From positions 2,003,993 through 2,067,992 of the forward strand of contig VWZF01000445.1 in the NCBI GenBank assembly GCA_013396755.1: a stretch of 64,000 nt of DNA, read 5' to 3'. Position numbers and translations under genes: made by a program. Below, in pieces: positions 36,441-50,010 of the stretch; position 1 is the stretch's first letter; each line of letters starts with the position of its first letter. A model generated the notes under the pieces. That model was not told the DNA's origin. It saw only the letters and a program-made list of their open reading frames with translations, and searched no databases. Source of the stretch: Sclerurus mexicanus (lineage: Eukaryota > Chordata > Aves > Passeriformes > Furnariidae).

Positions 36441-39400
36441 ACCTGAACAGGTGAAAATGTGATTGTAGATGACAGTGATGACTTTTGTAACCGTGTTCTC
36501 ACAACAGTCATGCATTGAAAGTGTTTTTGTTTGGTGGGTGGATAGGGGTAAGAAATTTCTTGGGTGTGATGGAAAGGTGTTTGGGAGTGACAATAATACA
36601 ATATTTTATTTATTGCTGTGCTAATAGTACTAGAAGTATGTGGACATGTGGTGAAGAGTAGTAAGGGCCAGAAGTTAGAAGAACTTGTGACATCAGCTGA
36701 TGTGATAAGCAGAATCAGATAGCTAGACTTTGCCATCACATTAACTCCAGTGATTATTTTCAGTCCTTCCTGTATGTATGGAAATGGGTTTCTCATTATT
36801 TTCCAAGTTTGCACTTATATCTCTGTCATTTTGATTCATACATACAGACACAGAGATGTTTATTTTTAGTACTGAAAGCTTCCAAGTCAAGGCAGAATCG
36901 AGAGAGATTGGAATGAAAGATAAAAGATTAATGTGATTCCATTCAGAGTTTACTGGAAACCTGAGAGAGAAGGGAGGTTGACACCAGATTGTCAGGAGTT
37001 TCCTCCTCCTCTCCACAGTAGGGTTTTCTGATTCTCTCCTTGATTGAGGTTGACAGATGAGTTTGGAATCATGTTTTGGTTAACCAAGAGGAAATTAGAA
37101 ATTTCTTACTGAACAGGGCAGTCAGTATTGTACAATATGAAAGCGTAATACACCTATCTTTCATACTTTATTGAATAATAAAAGATAACCCTTTGGTCAC
37201 CATGTGTAGTGCATTTTGGGGATGAGTAAGCAGTTATTTGTCACAGCACTCATAGAGTCTATGAACTGGAATCGATTCACTATTACTGCAACTTCTCCAT
37301 GATCTGCCCTGTAAAGGAATTGTTTGGTTCAGACTTAGAGCATCAATACAATTTTTAGTGAAGTGTTTCAAAGTAATGATCGATACATCTTTACAAAGGG
37401 TTTAACTCTCTTCATTGGATTTTACTAGCCATGACGGACATGCATCCATCTCACTGATTGCAGAGTGAGGCTGAGTGTGACTCTCTGCGCACCAAATTTT
37501 AGCTGCTAACAATGAGTGAGCATAAGAAAAGAAGCAGAATCTGTACTTAGTCCACAGTCTGGTACCTTGCCAGAGAAGACTTAATGACGCTAGATATCTC
37601 TGTCAGCACTTTGTAGAAGAGGCTCCCCAGGCTGGACACGGCATGGAACAGGTTCTAAGAAATGGGGATTGCTTCAATAGAGTAAAACTAACTTTGTAAT
37701 TTCCTCTGTAGGTAGAATACAGGAATATAAGGACTTACTACCACAATAATTTGTCTGCTTAGGCTTATAAATGGCAGTATGGTGAACATCATGTTACAGG
37801 AAGTGTGCCCAGAGGTAAATATGGTTGTGGTTATGATTGCCACCAAGTGTGTAATGTTTACCTAGGTGATTGAATCACTCATCTAATAACTAGATGTTTC
37901 TGTCTTCAGAGGATTACAGAAAGCACAGTCTTTGAAGGTACTCTGTTGGAACTGATCTGTTGCCCTGGTCAAAGCAGTGATGAATTTCGGCAATACTTGG
38001 CGTGCGTGTTTGTGCTGCAGTAGAGAGAGATGGTTGTAGCTCTGTGTGTCTGATCTGGCTTTAAACTGACTACAAAAAATATGTAGCTTTGATGTACCAG
38101 TAGCAGCATTTGTTATGAGATTCTGTAGCCAAGATTTTAAAATTCTGGGCAAATCTGTGCATTCTGTGGTGAGGTCTGCTACAACTGCATTAGTACCAGT
38201 GGCTGAGCAAGCACTCCACTTAGAGTGAGTATGCAAATGTGCCCTCATTTGGATACCTTGGATTGACAGAAATGCTATGGATGCTGTGTAGCTTTCGAGG
38301 ATTTGCTACTTCTGAGTCTGTTTTAATAACAAATAGTGAATCACAAGAGGGTTTATGACAAATCAATGATCTTGAAAGGATCATTGTTCATATTTTTTTT
38401 TCAGTACTCTTAGAGAGCCCTTTGAATCTTTTTAGGTATTTGTTATGTTAATTTTAAATTTTTGATGGAAAATGATCCTACTAGTCATTAATTAGAGACA
38501 TTGCAAGAAGCAGAAGTCCAGGTAAACTAATTAAGGTCTAAAGTGTGTCTTAAAGCCACCAATTGTCATGGAATTTTGATACAGTTAATGCCTTATACTG
38601 TAATAACTTGGTACAACCAATTTTTGAAATATCAAGCCAGATTAAGTCCATATTGTTCTATGGAATTTTTAATAGAGAACCAGCTTGCTAGGAGATTACA
38701 CAAATCAAGAAGGTCTGTTGGCTTTGAATACTTGGCGCTGTTGATGTGTGTGTAACCAGCACTTTACATCCACCAGGAGAGCCAAAGCTAAAATCTGTGA
38801 CCAAAGAGGCCATGTTTTCTCTGGACATAGTTCCTTTCATAAGGACAAGTTTGGAGTTCATGACCTAAAAATTATGTCATTATCGGGAATGTTTTCATGG
38901 AAGTCACTAACAATACAGAAATTCATGATCCAACACTGATTTTAGAAAGTGAAAATTACTTGCTTTAAGCCTTTTTTATTAAAAAGCCAAAACTTGATTT
39001 GGCACCATCTGTGGTGATTCAGAGTTGAATGGCCATATAAAAGAAAAAAATATGGGATGTTGTATAATAATTGCAAGAAATCTGTATTATCTATTCTCAA
39101 GTTTCTTAGTCTTTATTAGGAATCTGTCTTCAGCTTCAAAAGAAAGGTTAAAACAAATTTTATAGTATTTGGGGCACTAAAATATTTTGGATGCAGTTAC
39201 CTTCTCTGTAAACAACTTTGTCTGATGCTGTCTTTCATAGTCCACATTCCCAAACATAGTTGAATAAGAAAACTGTGGGGCTGGGAGGCAACAGAAGTAT
39301 ATATGAAAACCTTGATCTGTGTTTGCCTTGGTATGCTTTTCCTTTTGGCATAGTGGGAATGGGTTTTGCACATGTTCATTTCTGCCTACCCTTAGATGTT

Positions 39401-41896
39401 AAAAGAATTATTTTCATTTTCCTGGTTTAAAGCTGTTACAATTGTCAGAAAATATTTCCAGCAGTTTAGACACTGTTCCATTTCTCAATAAAATACTTTC
39501 AGAAAAAGTGCATAAGGTGTTCCTCAACAGAAATTATATCAGTACTCAAAATCTCATCATAAGGAATCTTTGTAGTTAGAAGATTATTTCAAAAACTTCA
39601 GTTTCGTTTAGGCAGCTGTTTAGTTCTTGCTGATATTTAGTGGCACGGAAAAGTGGATGAGTGTGTAAACGTTCCAGAGTTGAACAGATCAGGTGGGGAG
39701 CACTTCAGACTTTTCAGCTTGGTTCCTGGAAGTTACATGTGTGAGAAACCCTCAGAGCAATGATTTCTGAGCAGCACCATTTGGCTAAACTCCTCTGTCT
39801 CTATGTGCTTAGGGATGGGGAAAGTATCCCTCTAGCTAGGTGAGCGTTCTAGGGAATTATTAATATTTCTTTTACCGGGGCCACTCTGCACCAGATAATG
39901 CATGAAATTGTCTATAAGATACCGTGTATCCTAGGAAACACCCTGGTCCATTTTAGCAGCTTGTGCTGTGTTAGAGTTGACATTTGTTGCTCCTCCTGAC
40001 TCATGAAACCTGTACTTCTGCAGGTTAGTTTAAGAACAGTTTAAGAGTTAGTGAAGTTTTGGAGCATCTGAGATTAAAAAGAAGTGTTACTTGATTTTAA
40101 GTTAGAATGTTCCCATCTGCAAGAAGAAATAAGTGAAATACCATTACATTAGAAATGGCTTTGTTAAAGGGTTTTGAATTTACTTCAATGTCTTGTTCAG
40201 AAGTCAAGCTGCACAGCCCTGTTTCCCAAAGTACCAGTATTTCCTTCAATGGATATGTGCAAGTGGAATTTTTTTTTTCTTTTACCCTCCAGGCATTAAG
40301 AAAATAACTGCTTTGTATGCTTGCTTAGGGAGGTAGTATAATTTGAGTGCAGAACCTTATTTCCAATAGATAGTCACATAGTAAAGCTGTGCTTCAAAAC
40401 AGCTTTTGGCCTGTGTGTGGCATCTGATGTGTAGGTGTCTGTGAAGAGTCCTAGAAGTTTATCAGTCAGGTTGGTTGAGTTGGTCTTCAGATTACATTTC
40501 ATTATACAGCATCTACTGATGGACTTTGCTCTTACTTTTTACCAAACATTAGTTAATCTATTACTTTTATTCAGTTGAACATGGGTTTTTTGTACTGTCT
40601 GGTTTCTTGCAAACTGAGCCTGGTGAAGTGCGAACTCTTTTGCTCCTTTGCATTCTGTGATGGCACACTGTTTTAAAGGCACTTTTATGGCTAAAGGTGA
40701 ACCTCCCCTCTCTATTTCCATGCCATGCTGTCTCTTCATTCTGCCTACAGCTGCAGCATCCTGTAACAGGAGGAGGAAAAAAAAGCAGCCGTGTAGTCCT
40801 GCAAAAACTGTTCCAGTGTCTTAATGAGTCTTCTTCACTTTCTTCCATCTGAAGAGTTTCAGCTATCCAAGTATCTTCAGCCTAGTAGGTTGTGTTAGGC
40901 TTTGAATCCACAAATGTATGAGAGAAACATTTCTGAGTTTTTCTAAAGGTGTGCCAGGTGTCTACATAAAAATTAAGGCTCTGAAGAATTTGACAAGTAG
41001 ATGTTTTCCTTTTTTTTCTGAACAAAATCATTAGCTTGGTAAGTGGCATCTGCAAGAGAGGTATCAAACATCTATGACTATCAGTGAAGAACTCCAGATA
41101 GAAATGTTTATGCAGTGACTGAACTCATTCCACCTAAAAATAAAAATCTGTTTCTGAATTGTAGCAGATACTCTCAATGCCTTGAATCTGTACCTTCGAC
41201 CTCCTGTGTAACCGTATAAACAAAATGTTGGTGTTTGAAGATGGGTTTGTTTTTTATACTGTACTAGAAAGCAACACTTCTTTTTATCTTGTCTTTTTCC
41301 TTTCTGTATTGGTGTCTACAGTTCAAATGTGGGAAACAAGAAAGTAAGGACTCCCAAATGGATTTATTTAATTAATATACCCACTCCACAGCAATATCAT
41401 CCCAGGGATTTATTTATCTGGCATTTTTATTGTATACTTTTCTTCTTTTATCACTTGTCACCACCCATCTTTGAAGATTATATATATGCACATGTTGGAG
41501 AGCATTTTTGTAATAACATGCTGTCTTTTTCCAATGAAAATTTGGTTAGCTAAGCAATACCATTGCTTTTATCCTAATTTGATGGAAGTCTGTATTAATA
41601 CCTTCAGTTTGGATTATGTGTATTGGTAATGTCTTTTTTAAGATGTTTGCATTAGCAGCACTTAATTTCTGCACTCTGCCATGAATGTAAAGTATTTAAC
41701 ATTGTGCATATTTTATAGTTGATATGTCTTAATTGATTGAATTTTTAGAAGTTACTGGATTTGGAAGAGTTATCTGAAAGGACAAACTAGGAGGTGGAGT
41801 CAAGTGGAGGTGTATCCTCATCAGCTCTGCAGTCAGCCCCCATTCCTTTGAGTGCCAGGCAACCCAGCTGTGAGGATTGCTGGCCACACTCTCATC

Positions 41897-41936
41897 AGAG
41901 AGAGAAAGAGGTGGGGGGGTGGGGAGAGAGAGAAAA
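41897..41936. repeat. Purine-rich low-complexity (GA/GGGGT)
   Basis: AGAGAGAGAAAGAGG, then a G-rich centre (GTGGGGGGGTGGGG) and GAGAGAGAG. All-purine apart from two T. Simple sequence only. Confidence 0.8.
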
Positions 41937-42525
41937 TTAGCAAGACAAAATTCCTTTCTATCAATCCTGCCTTTACACAAATTCAGACTTCTGAGTTCCC
42001 ATACGTGAGAGTGTAACTTAATTTCCAAATTACATGATGAAAGCACATCTGTCCCAAAATTAATACCTCTTGAGAATATCATAATTGTATATACTGAAAA
42101 TAATTAGTATCTGTAATTTGCAAGTCATAAATGTCTAATTTTTAGCGAAGTTGTTTGTTTCCATTTAAGATAAATTCTCAATTTAATATCCAAAGCAACA
42201 TCCGACTATACTACAAAGGGGCCAGAATTGTTTAAAAATAGAGAACCCCCTTGCCCCCCAAAATACAGAGACACAAAGTGGCATCTGCTGACTTCTGCTG
42301 CAGAATAAAACATTAGATTTCTACAAGAAGTTTGTAATTGCTGTAATATTTTTTTATGGGATAATACATATTTTTTTCTCATACTCAGTTCATGCTGGAT
42401 GGTCTTCCAATAGAATTAGAGGATATCAGTCTACAGATTATTCACCTATCGGGCACAAAGATGGCATATAGAATTAGAATTTAGTAGAAATTCTCTTTTT
42501 ATGTGTATCTGCCTGTGTTTCTATC

Positions 42526-42542
42526 TATATATATATATATAT
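42526..42542. repeat. (TA)n microsatellite
   Basis: Seventeen bases of uninterrupted TA alternation flanked by CTATC and CTGTGTG. Simple repeat, likely length-variable. Confidence 0.9.
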
Positions 42543-43370
42543 CTGTGTGAATAATGACATTAAGATTAATGCAACTATTTAGAAATATTAGATTGTCTTC
42601 CAGTAGTTCATGCAGTGTTGGTGATGCTTTCTCACACTGTTCTTTAGTATTTGCATGTGGTTTTTATGCTTGTTTGAAGGAAGCAATTAATCAAATTCCC
42701 CCTCCCTCCTACTGCTTTCTGCTTTTCTTTTTCTTTCTGTGATAAGGGATCAGCATTTATACTGACTTATTCCGTTAATGGGCATCTTTTGGGGATCACC
42801 TTGTTAGGATTTTGTTATTTTTAACCCAATCAGTGAAGTAGCAATAATGGAGTAAACTGAATTGTGATATGGTCCTTGAGAGAGTTTTCTGTATGATTAA
42901 ACATAAGGTGGAACACCACTGTTCCCTCCCAACACCTTAAATGAAAGATATTGAAATGCCTCATGGAGAATTCATAATTTAAGTTCTGTATGTTCTGATT
43001 TGTCTTTGGAGTTTCTTTATAAATTAAACTGGTGCCTTTCCAGACGCAGACCTGTGCGTGAGCAGGCAGCATCATAACCAAGGTTTAGTAGCTCACATTG
43101 ATGGAGTCAGCATGATTACTGGCCGTTGGTGGGGTTTTTTTCAAGACAGGGCATCTAAACAGATTTTTTTTCCCCTCCCCTTCTCTCCACTCTCATCATA
43201 ATTGTAGGTAACTCTTGTAGCTAGAAGGTTTCCTGTTTTTCTCACTATCTGCAAGGGATCAAATATGATACAGCAGTAGGAGGCTGTTAAAAATGTGTTT
43301 CAATAGTAAGGACCTTCAGAGGCAGCACAACATCCTTAAAATAAATAGGTTAATGGAAAAAAATGCAGGC

Positions 43371-43532
43371 TCATAGTCATTGAAAGGCTTGGCTTGGAAG
43401 CAACCTCAAAGACCATCTAGTTCTATCTCCCTGCCATGGGCAGGGATGTCACCCACTAGATCGGGTTGCTCAGGGCCCCATCCAGCAGCTCTTGAACACT
43501 TCCAGGGATGTACTTTTTCCACTGTCTGTGAT
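43371..43532 (-). mobile_element. CR1 LINE, 3'-terminal fragment, antisense
   Basis: Read on the + strand this is the reverse complement of a CR1 3' end: TCATAGTCATTGAAAGGCTT (43371-43390), GGCTTGGAAGCAACCTCAAA, GACCATCTAGTTCTATC, CCTGCCATGGGCAGGGATGT (43431-43450), CACCCACTAGATCGGGTTGC, TCAGGGCCCCATCCAGCAG and CTTGAACACTTCCAGGGATG. All blocks are in the expected order. It is less decayed than the other CR1 remains in the window and is truncated at its 5' side near 43532. Confidence 0.9.
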
Positions 43533-45829
43533 AGGATTTTCAGATTTATTCTAGGAGACTTCATTAGTTGTTTTTTATCGCATTCCAACTGTATCTGTAT
43601 AGTGATATTAACAAAGGAGTTTTACTTTTTATGTCTCTTAAGTGTTTTGAATCACTCTTAAACTTTGAGACTGTTGGAGCATTGTCCTGCTTACTGAAGG
43701 TGATGGAGTAGATATTTGGAAAATGTCATTCCTAGGTTTAGAAATATAAATTTTAAAGTCTGCCACCAGTTTTGCCCCTCTCTTAAGGACTGAATGCCAA
43801 AAACGGAAGGAATGAAAAATCTGCCAGTGGCAAAGCACTGCATGAATCTAGTGTTGATGCTGGAAGCATTCAGGCTAAATATTCATCCATCTTTATGCAG
43901 TTCCCATAACCTTACAAAATGTGGATGATGGCATATGAGAGAATTGCTGGTATTAATTTTTCACAATCACCACCAGTGATCTTAATGCAAGTAGATGCCA
44001 CCTGGAATAATCCATACCCTCAAATAAATGGGTGTTTAATAGAACATCCTTCATCCTCTAGGAAAATCAAAGTCCATCACCATTTGCTTCCTCTTAGATT
44101 TCTGGAATGGAAGCAAAACTGGCTGTGCCTCTGTGTTTCCTTGTTGGACTTGCAAAGAGGTTGACATTTGGTCTTTCGGACTTCCTGGGCACTAAAATAT
44201 TAAGACTGAAGTCACGGTGCGGCAGAGTTTTGGGTTTTTTCCTGATACTAAGACTTTTCAGTTTCTGTGAGGGTTGTCCTTGTGAAAAAAGCACTGGACA
44301 CAGAATATGCTGGAGGAGACAGTCTGAAGAGGGATAGACTTGTTACAGCCAGCAGGATATTTTTTGGGAAGAGACAAGTGTTTTGGGACTAATCTGTTCA
44401 CCTTCAATGAAGAGATGAAGATCAAGAAGTGTCATCTCTTCCACTCCCTCCCAGATGAACCTGGAAACTCTGGAACGTGCCTTTTTGAATCTTTTTACTT
44501 CAGTTGAACACTTCATACCTTAGTTATATGAGGTGAGCAGTTAAAACCTGACTTAAAATTATTAAGATTCAAATTAAGATTTTGTAGTTTAGGAGAGAGG
44601 GCTGGGGTAGGTATTCTCCCTCAAGGCTTATGACAGGGAAAAATTAAAATCCTTGAGTGAGTGAATCAGTACATTGCAGTTTATCTGGTCACAGAAAACT
44701 TGAGTCCACAGGTAAATCCAACTGGTAGTTTGGGAAGGGAAAAAAGAAGTGCCTGTTACCAGAGGAGAAGCTACTGAGCTGTCTTTCGGTGTTGTAGTAA
44801 AATGTCGCTTTTGTGTTTACTTTGCAGATACCTCAGATCCTTTTTGTTTGTGGGTGATTTTAAAAGGGGTGCCAAAATAGTAACCTAACTTAAGGGTTTA
44901 AAAACAGTATTTTGGTGCTCCACTCTCTTGCCACTGCTCTATTATTTTAAAGATTTTACTTTTGGCACTAAAAGAATAAAAATGTACTGTGAACTATGGA
45001 TTTATAGGATGAAATAAGTGGCGTTTTCTGACACATTGGGTGTGTGGGTTAGGAAAGAAGCTGCACAGATACTCGCTTTGGATTACAGAAGTTGTTAAAA
45101 AATGCAAGTATTGCACATTCAATGAATACATCTAACTTGACTTTTTGGGCAAAAGTCCGTTTCTTTGGAAGAAACCTCTAAAACAACTTATTGGACAAAG
45201 GCTGTCCTACCTTATGAGAGACATAAACAAATTCCTTTATTCCCCATTCTGTATTGTTGCTTTCCATACTGACTGCTCAGTAAAGATGTTCCAGACCTTT
45301 CTGTTTCCAGAGGTGTGTTATTGACAATAGCTGCCACATACCTTTATTTTCTGGGGCAAAATTGTATATACTGAACTGCCTCATAATCAAACTTATTCTC
45401 AAACATTTAAGAATATATAATAATAGCATTTCATTACTGTGGCTAATAAGTCTTCCAACTGCTTAGAAAGTTGCGGGAAAGTAGTTAAATGGGAGAAAAA
45501 TCTTCCTTTTTTTCCAGAATACAGGATGTCTAATTCAGTGAAGTTGTGCTTGATACTAAGAGGTTATCTTTTATAGGAGGTATTTCTGCTGAAGGATTCT
45601 TTGTTGTATTGCCTAAAGGAGAATGTAGACCTAGTGTTATTTCTTCTGTATTTGTTTTAACCCAATGTTCATTTTTTTAGAGCAAAGCTGTACTAGAGCT
45701 AGCAGACTCTGAAACCTCCGCTATTTCAGAGGGCCTTGGGGCCATCCTTGGATATTTTTATTGCTTTTACATCTTTCACAAGAGAAAGACAAGAATATGC
45801 TTTCATTGAACTTAACATGTTGTTTGGCC

Positions 45830-46330
45830 AATTTTATATAATCCAGTAAATACAAATTGTACGCTGATTATCCATCTATGTCTATCAAGCAAATTTTAAT
45901 GGATGAGTGAATGAGTCAAATTCTATGCATGGAAATATACAAATATGCAAAATATGGGTCTAATTACAAGGCTGCTAAATTTACACAGGGTCAGGTAAAC
46001 AAGGCACTGTGTAATGATTATTAATTGTTAATAATGCCTTTGGCAAAACACATTTCTGCTTTGAACACCTAACAGTTCTGCATTTTTAGTTACATGAAAC
46101 AGCCAAATTGATCAGCTGTTAGAAAAAACAAAAGACATTATTTTCTCTCATCCTTCTTCAACCTCACCTCTGTAATTTCTTACTAATTATATCTGAGCAG
46201 TGGAAGGATACTGTTCAGCAAAATAAAAGTATGTTCAACAGTTATGTGTGAAAATTCCACAGTAAAAACCAAATAAATGCATTATCATTCCTTCACTGAA
46301 TAAATTAAATTAATTTACAGGTAAGTTGTT
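45830..46330. promoter_or_regulatory. Candidate conserved non-coding element (POU, FOX, homeodomain)
   Basis: Repeat-free AT-rich stretch with tightly packed motifs: TATGCAT (45924-45930) and ATATGCAA (45943-45950) fit POU-domain factors, GTAAACA (45995-46001) fits forkhead, and TAATGATTATTAATTG with GTTAATAATG (46012-46036) is a run of homeodomain TAAT cores. Further TAATTA-type cores occur at its right end (about 46300-46316). It looks like a deeply conserved developmental enhancer, but conservation cannot be tested here. Confidence 0.4.
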
Positions 46331-47949
46331 TCCTCATAAGGTAGTCCTAGGAGCATAGAAGCTCTTTCTGTCTTGTCCTGTGTGATGAAGAAGAGCCATT
46401 TTTTCTCATTCATAGTTACCCTTTGAAACAGTTTTGGTGTATTTTTTTAAAGGTGCTCAACCTGTCCTACCTTAATTCTGTCACCGTTTCCTTCACCCTC
46501 ATCCACATACCTTTTAAACCTCCCTATCTCTTTTGGTCCATTGTAGATGTTTGTCATGTGGAGGTAAGAGAGAGGAATTTGCAGGAAAGGAGAGAAAAAT
46601 GGCTGAAATGGTAAACACGAGGTTCTGTTTTTAAATGAAGTTATAACATGCAAATAAAAAACCATGTTCTTTGCTAGATATATATTATTACATTGGGTTG
46701 TAAGGTTGTATGAACAGTTAAGTTGAACAGGAATTGTGAGGGTGGTTGAAGGTAGGAAAACCTACTTATGACACATATCATAGTTTTGCCTGACATTTTC
46801 CCCCGGTTTTGCAAGTAGAGTCCTCTCCTGCTGCAAACTGTGCAGCAGCCCTGGCTTTCTCTCAGCAGTGCTACTTGCTTTCTGTAGCACTGCCACAATC
46901 ATAAACTAACGTATTCTGAATATGAAACAAGTTTAAATGTCATGAGGAATAAAATAGTTGACTTGGGTTTACATACTTGGAAAATGGTTCATTTTTTAAT
47001 GTTTGCTAGGTCATTGCAGCCCAATAACATAGACTGATGAAGTAGTAAACTATGAACAAAGGAGTTTAATTTAATGAAGGGATTTATCCACTATAATGTT
47101 GGTGTCTGACATTAGCTGGGTGCTTAATGATTGAAGGAGCTCCCTCAAAGGCAAGTTTTTTCAATAAAACTTCCAGTAAGAAATGAAACTTCCTAGTTAG
47201 CCGATTACTTTTCTGATAAAAATGGAAGTATTTTCTTCTGTATGACTGTGCAGGTCTATTGCAGGTACAGCTTCTGTGTGGCACTTTGTGTCAAGATGCA
47301 CCGAAGGCTATTTGAGGGAGTTTTAAATATATCTATTTTTCACTGCTGTGGCTCTGTCATCTCTTCAGCTTCACTGAAATTCTGTTTTGAATTGCAAAGA
47401 AGGTAAACAAAACAAGTTTATCATCTGTGTACTGCATTGCCCACATTTCTAGGCTTTCTTTTGTCAACTTCTGTTCTAATGGACTGTCTTTTGCACTCTT
47501 TTTATTCCTCTTTTGCCCTGATTGTTAGTGGTGGGTAAATACCAGCAGGCACTGATGTTCGCTTATGTGAGCTGTGGCTGTCATGGGTACACAAAGGCCA
47601 TAGCTATGTATCAAAGTCCTTTTCATCTTCTATTTTCTCAATATTCAAGTACAGAATTACTTAGTGTAGATTGTTTCTAGCATTGCACATGATCAGACAT
47701 ATGGCAGCTACTGTAGTAAACGCATATCAGTTATTGGTATTACTCTATTATTTTATTAATCCTGAGAAATTGTTGTAAAAGTATTTCTTTAGTCAAAATT
47801 TACCTTATTTGTGATACTATTTGTACTCTTTGAGATATGCTTGTGGTTTCTCTCAAGCTGCTGTTCTCTATTTTCAAACATTAGTAGGAAGTGATGTTAT
47901 TTCACTGTATCTGGTATGTTTATAACCACAGCAAAAATTTACTGTATTA

Positions 47950-48330
47950 TACTTTTTTATTTTTGTAGAACTGTTTTAGTTGCTGTTCTTTACATTGGTT
48001 TCTTCTGTCTGGTTTTAATAATGTGCCCAGAATTGTAGACATCATTCCAAGCAAGGCCTCTCTGCTGCCTTTATACAGACAAATGATTACTTTTAGTCCT
48101 TTGTTCAGTTTGTTCTCTGCTTCTTTCTTTTCATTCACTTTTCCTTTTGATTAGTGTATTATTTTAGCATAATTTTTGCCTTTCAGTGTCAGTCTCTCAC
48201 TGTGAGCTAACATTTATCATTTTCACATCTCTTCTCCCTCCTCCCCTCCCCAATGTGGCCAGTATTATCCGTGCTGGTTTTTATATTTATGCTCTTTTTT
48301 AACTTTCTATTTGCCTGTTGCATTTCTGAA
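47950..48330 (-). mobile_element. Ancient CR1-family LINE relic (reverse transcriptase region), antisense
   Basis: On the minus strand a 63-codon frame (48138-47947) contains KVIICLYKGSREALLG, which lines up with the CR1 segment of pattern VIVPLY-x-AL-x-R following a Ser-Arg-Ser-Arg run. On the + strand the antisense signature GTGCCCAGAATTGTAGACAT (about 48023-48042) and AGCAAGGCCTCTCTGCTGCC recalls the CR1/L3 antisense text. Heavily decayed, no intact frame. Confidence 0.5.
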
Positions 48331-49369
48331 TATTTCCTATTTTCTACTCCTGCAAGAAGTTATTCCAATTTGTATGTAACTGCCACCTAAACAGTTTCTA
48401 CTGTTGATTGTTTTGGCTCTGAACAGAAAGCCTTGGTGGTAAACAGCCCTAAAGCTTAGGAGAGGCTAAACTTTTCCATCTTCCAACACAGGGAACTCTC
48501 AATTCTGATATGAATTATTTGTCTTTTCTCCTACTTCTGTGTTAGGGTAAGTCTGGATTCTTGCTAGCAAATTGAGTTTGTTTGGGTCAAGCTGACCTCC
48601 GTCTGAGATCCCAGAAGTTTTCTCATTTTGTGTTTCTGCAGGCATCTAGTTCTTACTTTTTCAGTGTTTCTCTTTTATACCATTCGATTAATACCAGCAG
48701 GTAGACTCAGTTTAGCTTAGTTTTGTTACTTTCTGTAAATTATTTCCATTATCAACCTTTTTCACTGTTTAAAAAGTACCTGTGAATATCCTGAAGACCA
48801 TTTGATAATTCAGAAGTACTCCTTATTTTACAACTGTGGTACCACAAGCAAAGCAAAGTATAACTACATAATTTGATCACTTGGATCAGGCATGGGGCAG
48901 TTTCTGCTACTGATTGAATTTTGGAGTTTCAGTGGAATTTTTTTTTTTTAAAACTAATTTCAGTAAGTAAAACTATAGGGTACATTGTTACTGATTTTAT
49001 TTTTTTTTTCCCCTTCAACTTTTATGCATATTGGTAAGTGCAGTCTGTTTTGCAAACACTTACTAATGCTATAATACGTTTTCCCATATCTCCCTTCTCA
49101 AATTTTTACCGTTATTGATTGAAGATTCAATTGAGAAATGTGTTTAGAACCCTGCTTTCTGTGGTAATCATAGAAGTCAGTGGGAAGACAAGAAAATTGT
49201 ATTGAAAGAAATTGTGTGCGTGTGTGTTTTGTGTTTCAGCATAGATTATCTCTGCCAAAATAATAGCTGTCATTTTGTTCTTGTTATATTAGTGGCCTGT
49301 AGCTTACTACTACCCTTTTGCCTTGCTTTTGTCCATTCGCCTATTTGTGAATAGAAAAAGAATTTTGTG

Positions 49370-50010
49370 AAGGGCCATAATTTGGGGGCTTTATTATGCT
49401 AATAAAATCAATATTTTGTTATCTATTTAAATTAAATATTCCAAGATGGTGACCCCACTCTACCCTAGTAACAAAGCTTCAAACCTCAATATTCAGTGAC
49501 TTTGAAACTTGAGTTCTGTTTAGAATTTCACGTCATGCCTGTCGCAGGAGAAAAAGATGGAAAATGTATACGCTGAGCCTATAGGACTTCCTGCAGTGCT
49601 TATTAATCCTTTATGGATCATTTGAAATGTTTCTAGTTTATTTAAGCTTTGCTGCTTGTATCAGATTGTTCCTGCAAAAAAAAAGGGAAAAGTGATCATG
49701 CTTTGAATTTTTAAAAATGATCTCACTTTCAAAGCAAAAGCACTTTTATGCTCCATTAGAGTTGAATTTGCCAAACTCTTACATCGCATTAACACAAGCT
49801 TTACTGGATAGATAAACGTGGTGTTCAAAGACTGACTAGAACTTTACCAAACTGCATATTAAGATTTTGTCGTCTTGCAGTTTTTGTCTGGAATATTTTC
49901 TTCATGCAAATAGAGGGAACAGACAAAATTATTTCATTAAGAAACTGCGCAGTGCAGTTTTTATCTATTAACAGGGATAGAAAACAGGAAATCAAATTTG
50001 ATGGTTCAGT
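49370..50010. promoter_or_regulatory. Candidate conserved non-coding element (octamer, TAAT cores)
   Basis: Long repeat-free segment with a perfect POU octamer ATGCAAAT (49904-49911), TTATTATGCTAATAAAATC near 49392-49410, TTTAAATTAAATATT near 49426-49440, AATTTCACGTCATG near 49526-49539 and GATAAACG near 49811. Text of this type, rich in TAAT and octamer cores with no repeat or simple-sequence content, resembles vertebrate ultraconserved enhancers. The boundaries are my estimate. Confidence 0.4.

Noticed and set aside
36263..36814. Longest open frame in the window, 183 codons, minus strand
   Set aside because: The translation is rich in Ser/Thr/Pro, matches no family I recognise, shows no domain pattern, lies deep inside an intron and overlaps a possible SINE relic. 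Frames of this length occur by chance in 64 kb of stop-poor antisense text.
37883..38248. 121-codon minus-strand frame
   Set aside because: No recognisable family or motif, isolated in an intron.
38364..38386. Inverted repeat CAATGATC...GATCATTG
   Set aside because: Only 8-bp arms with a 7-nt loop, expected by chance several times in a window this size, and no T tract or other context.
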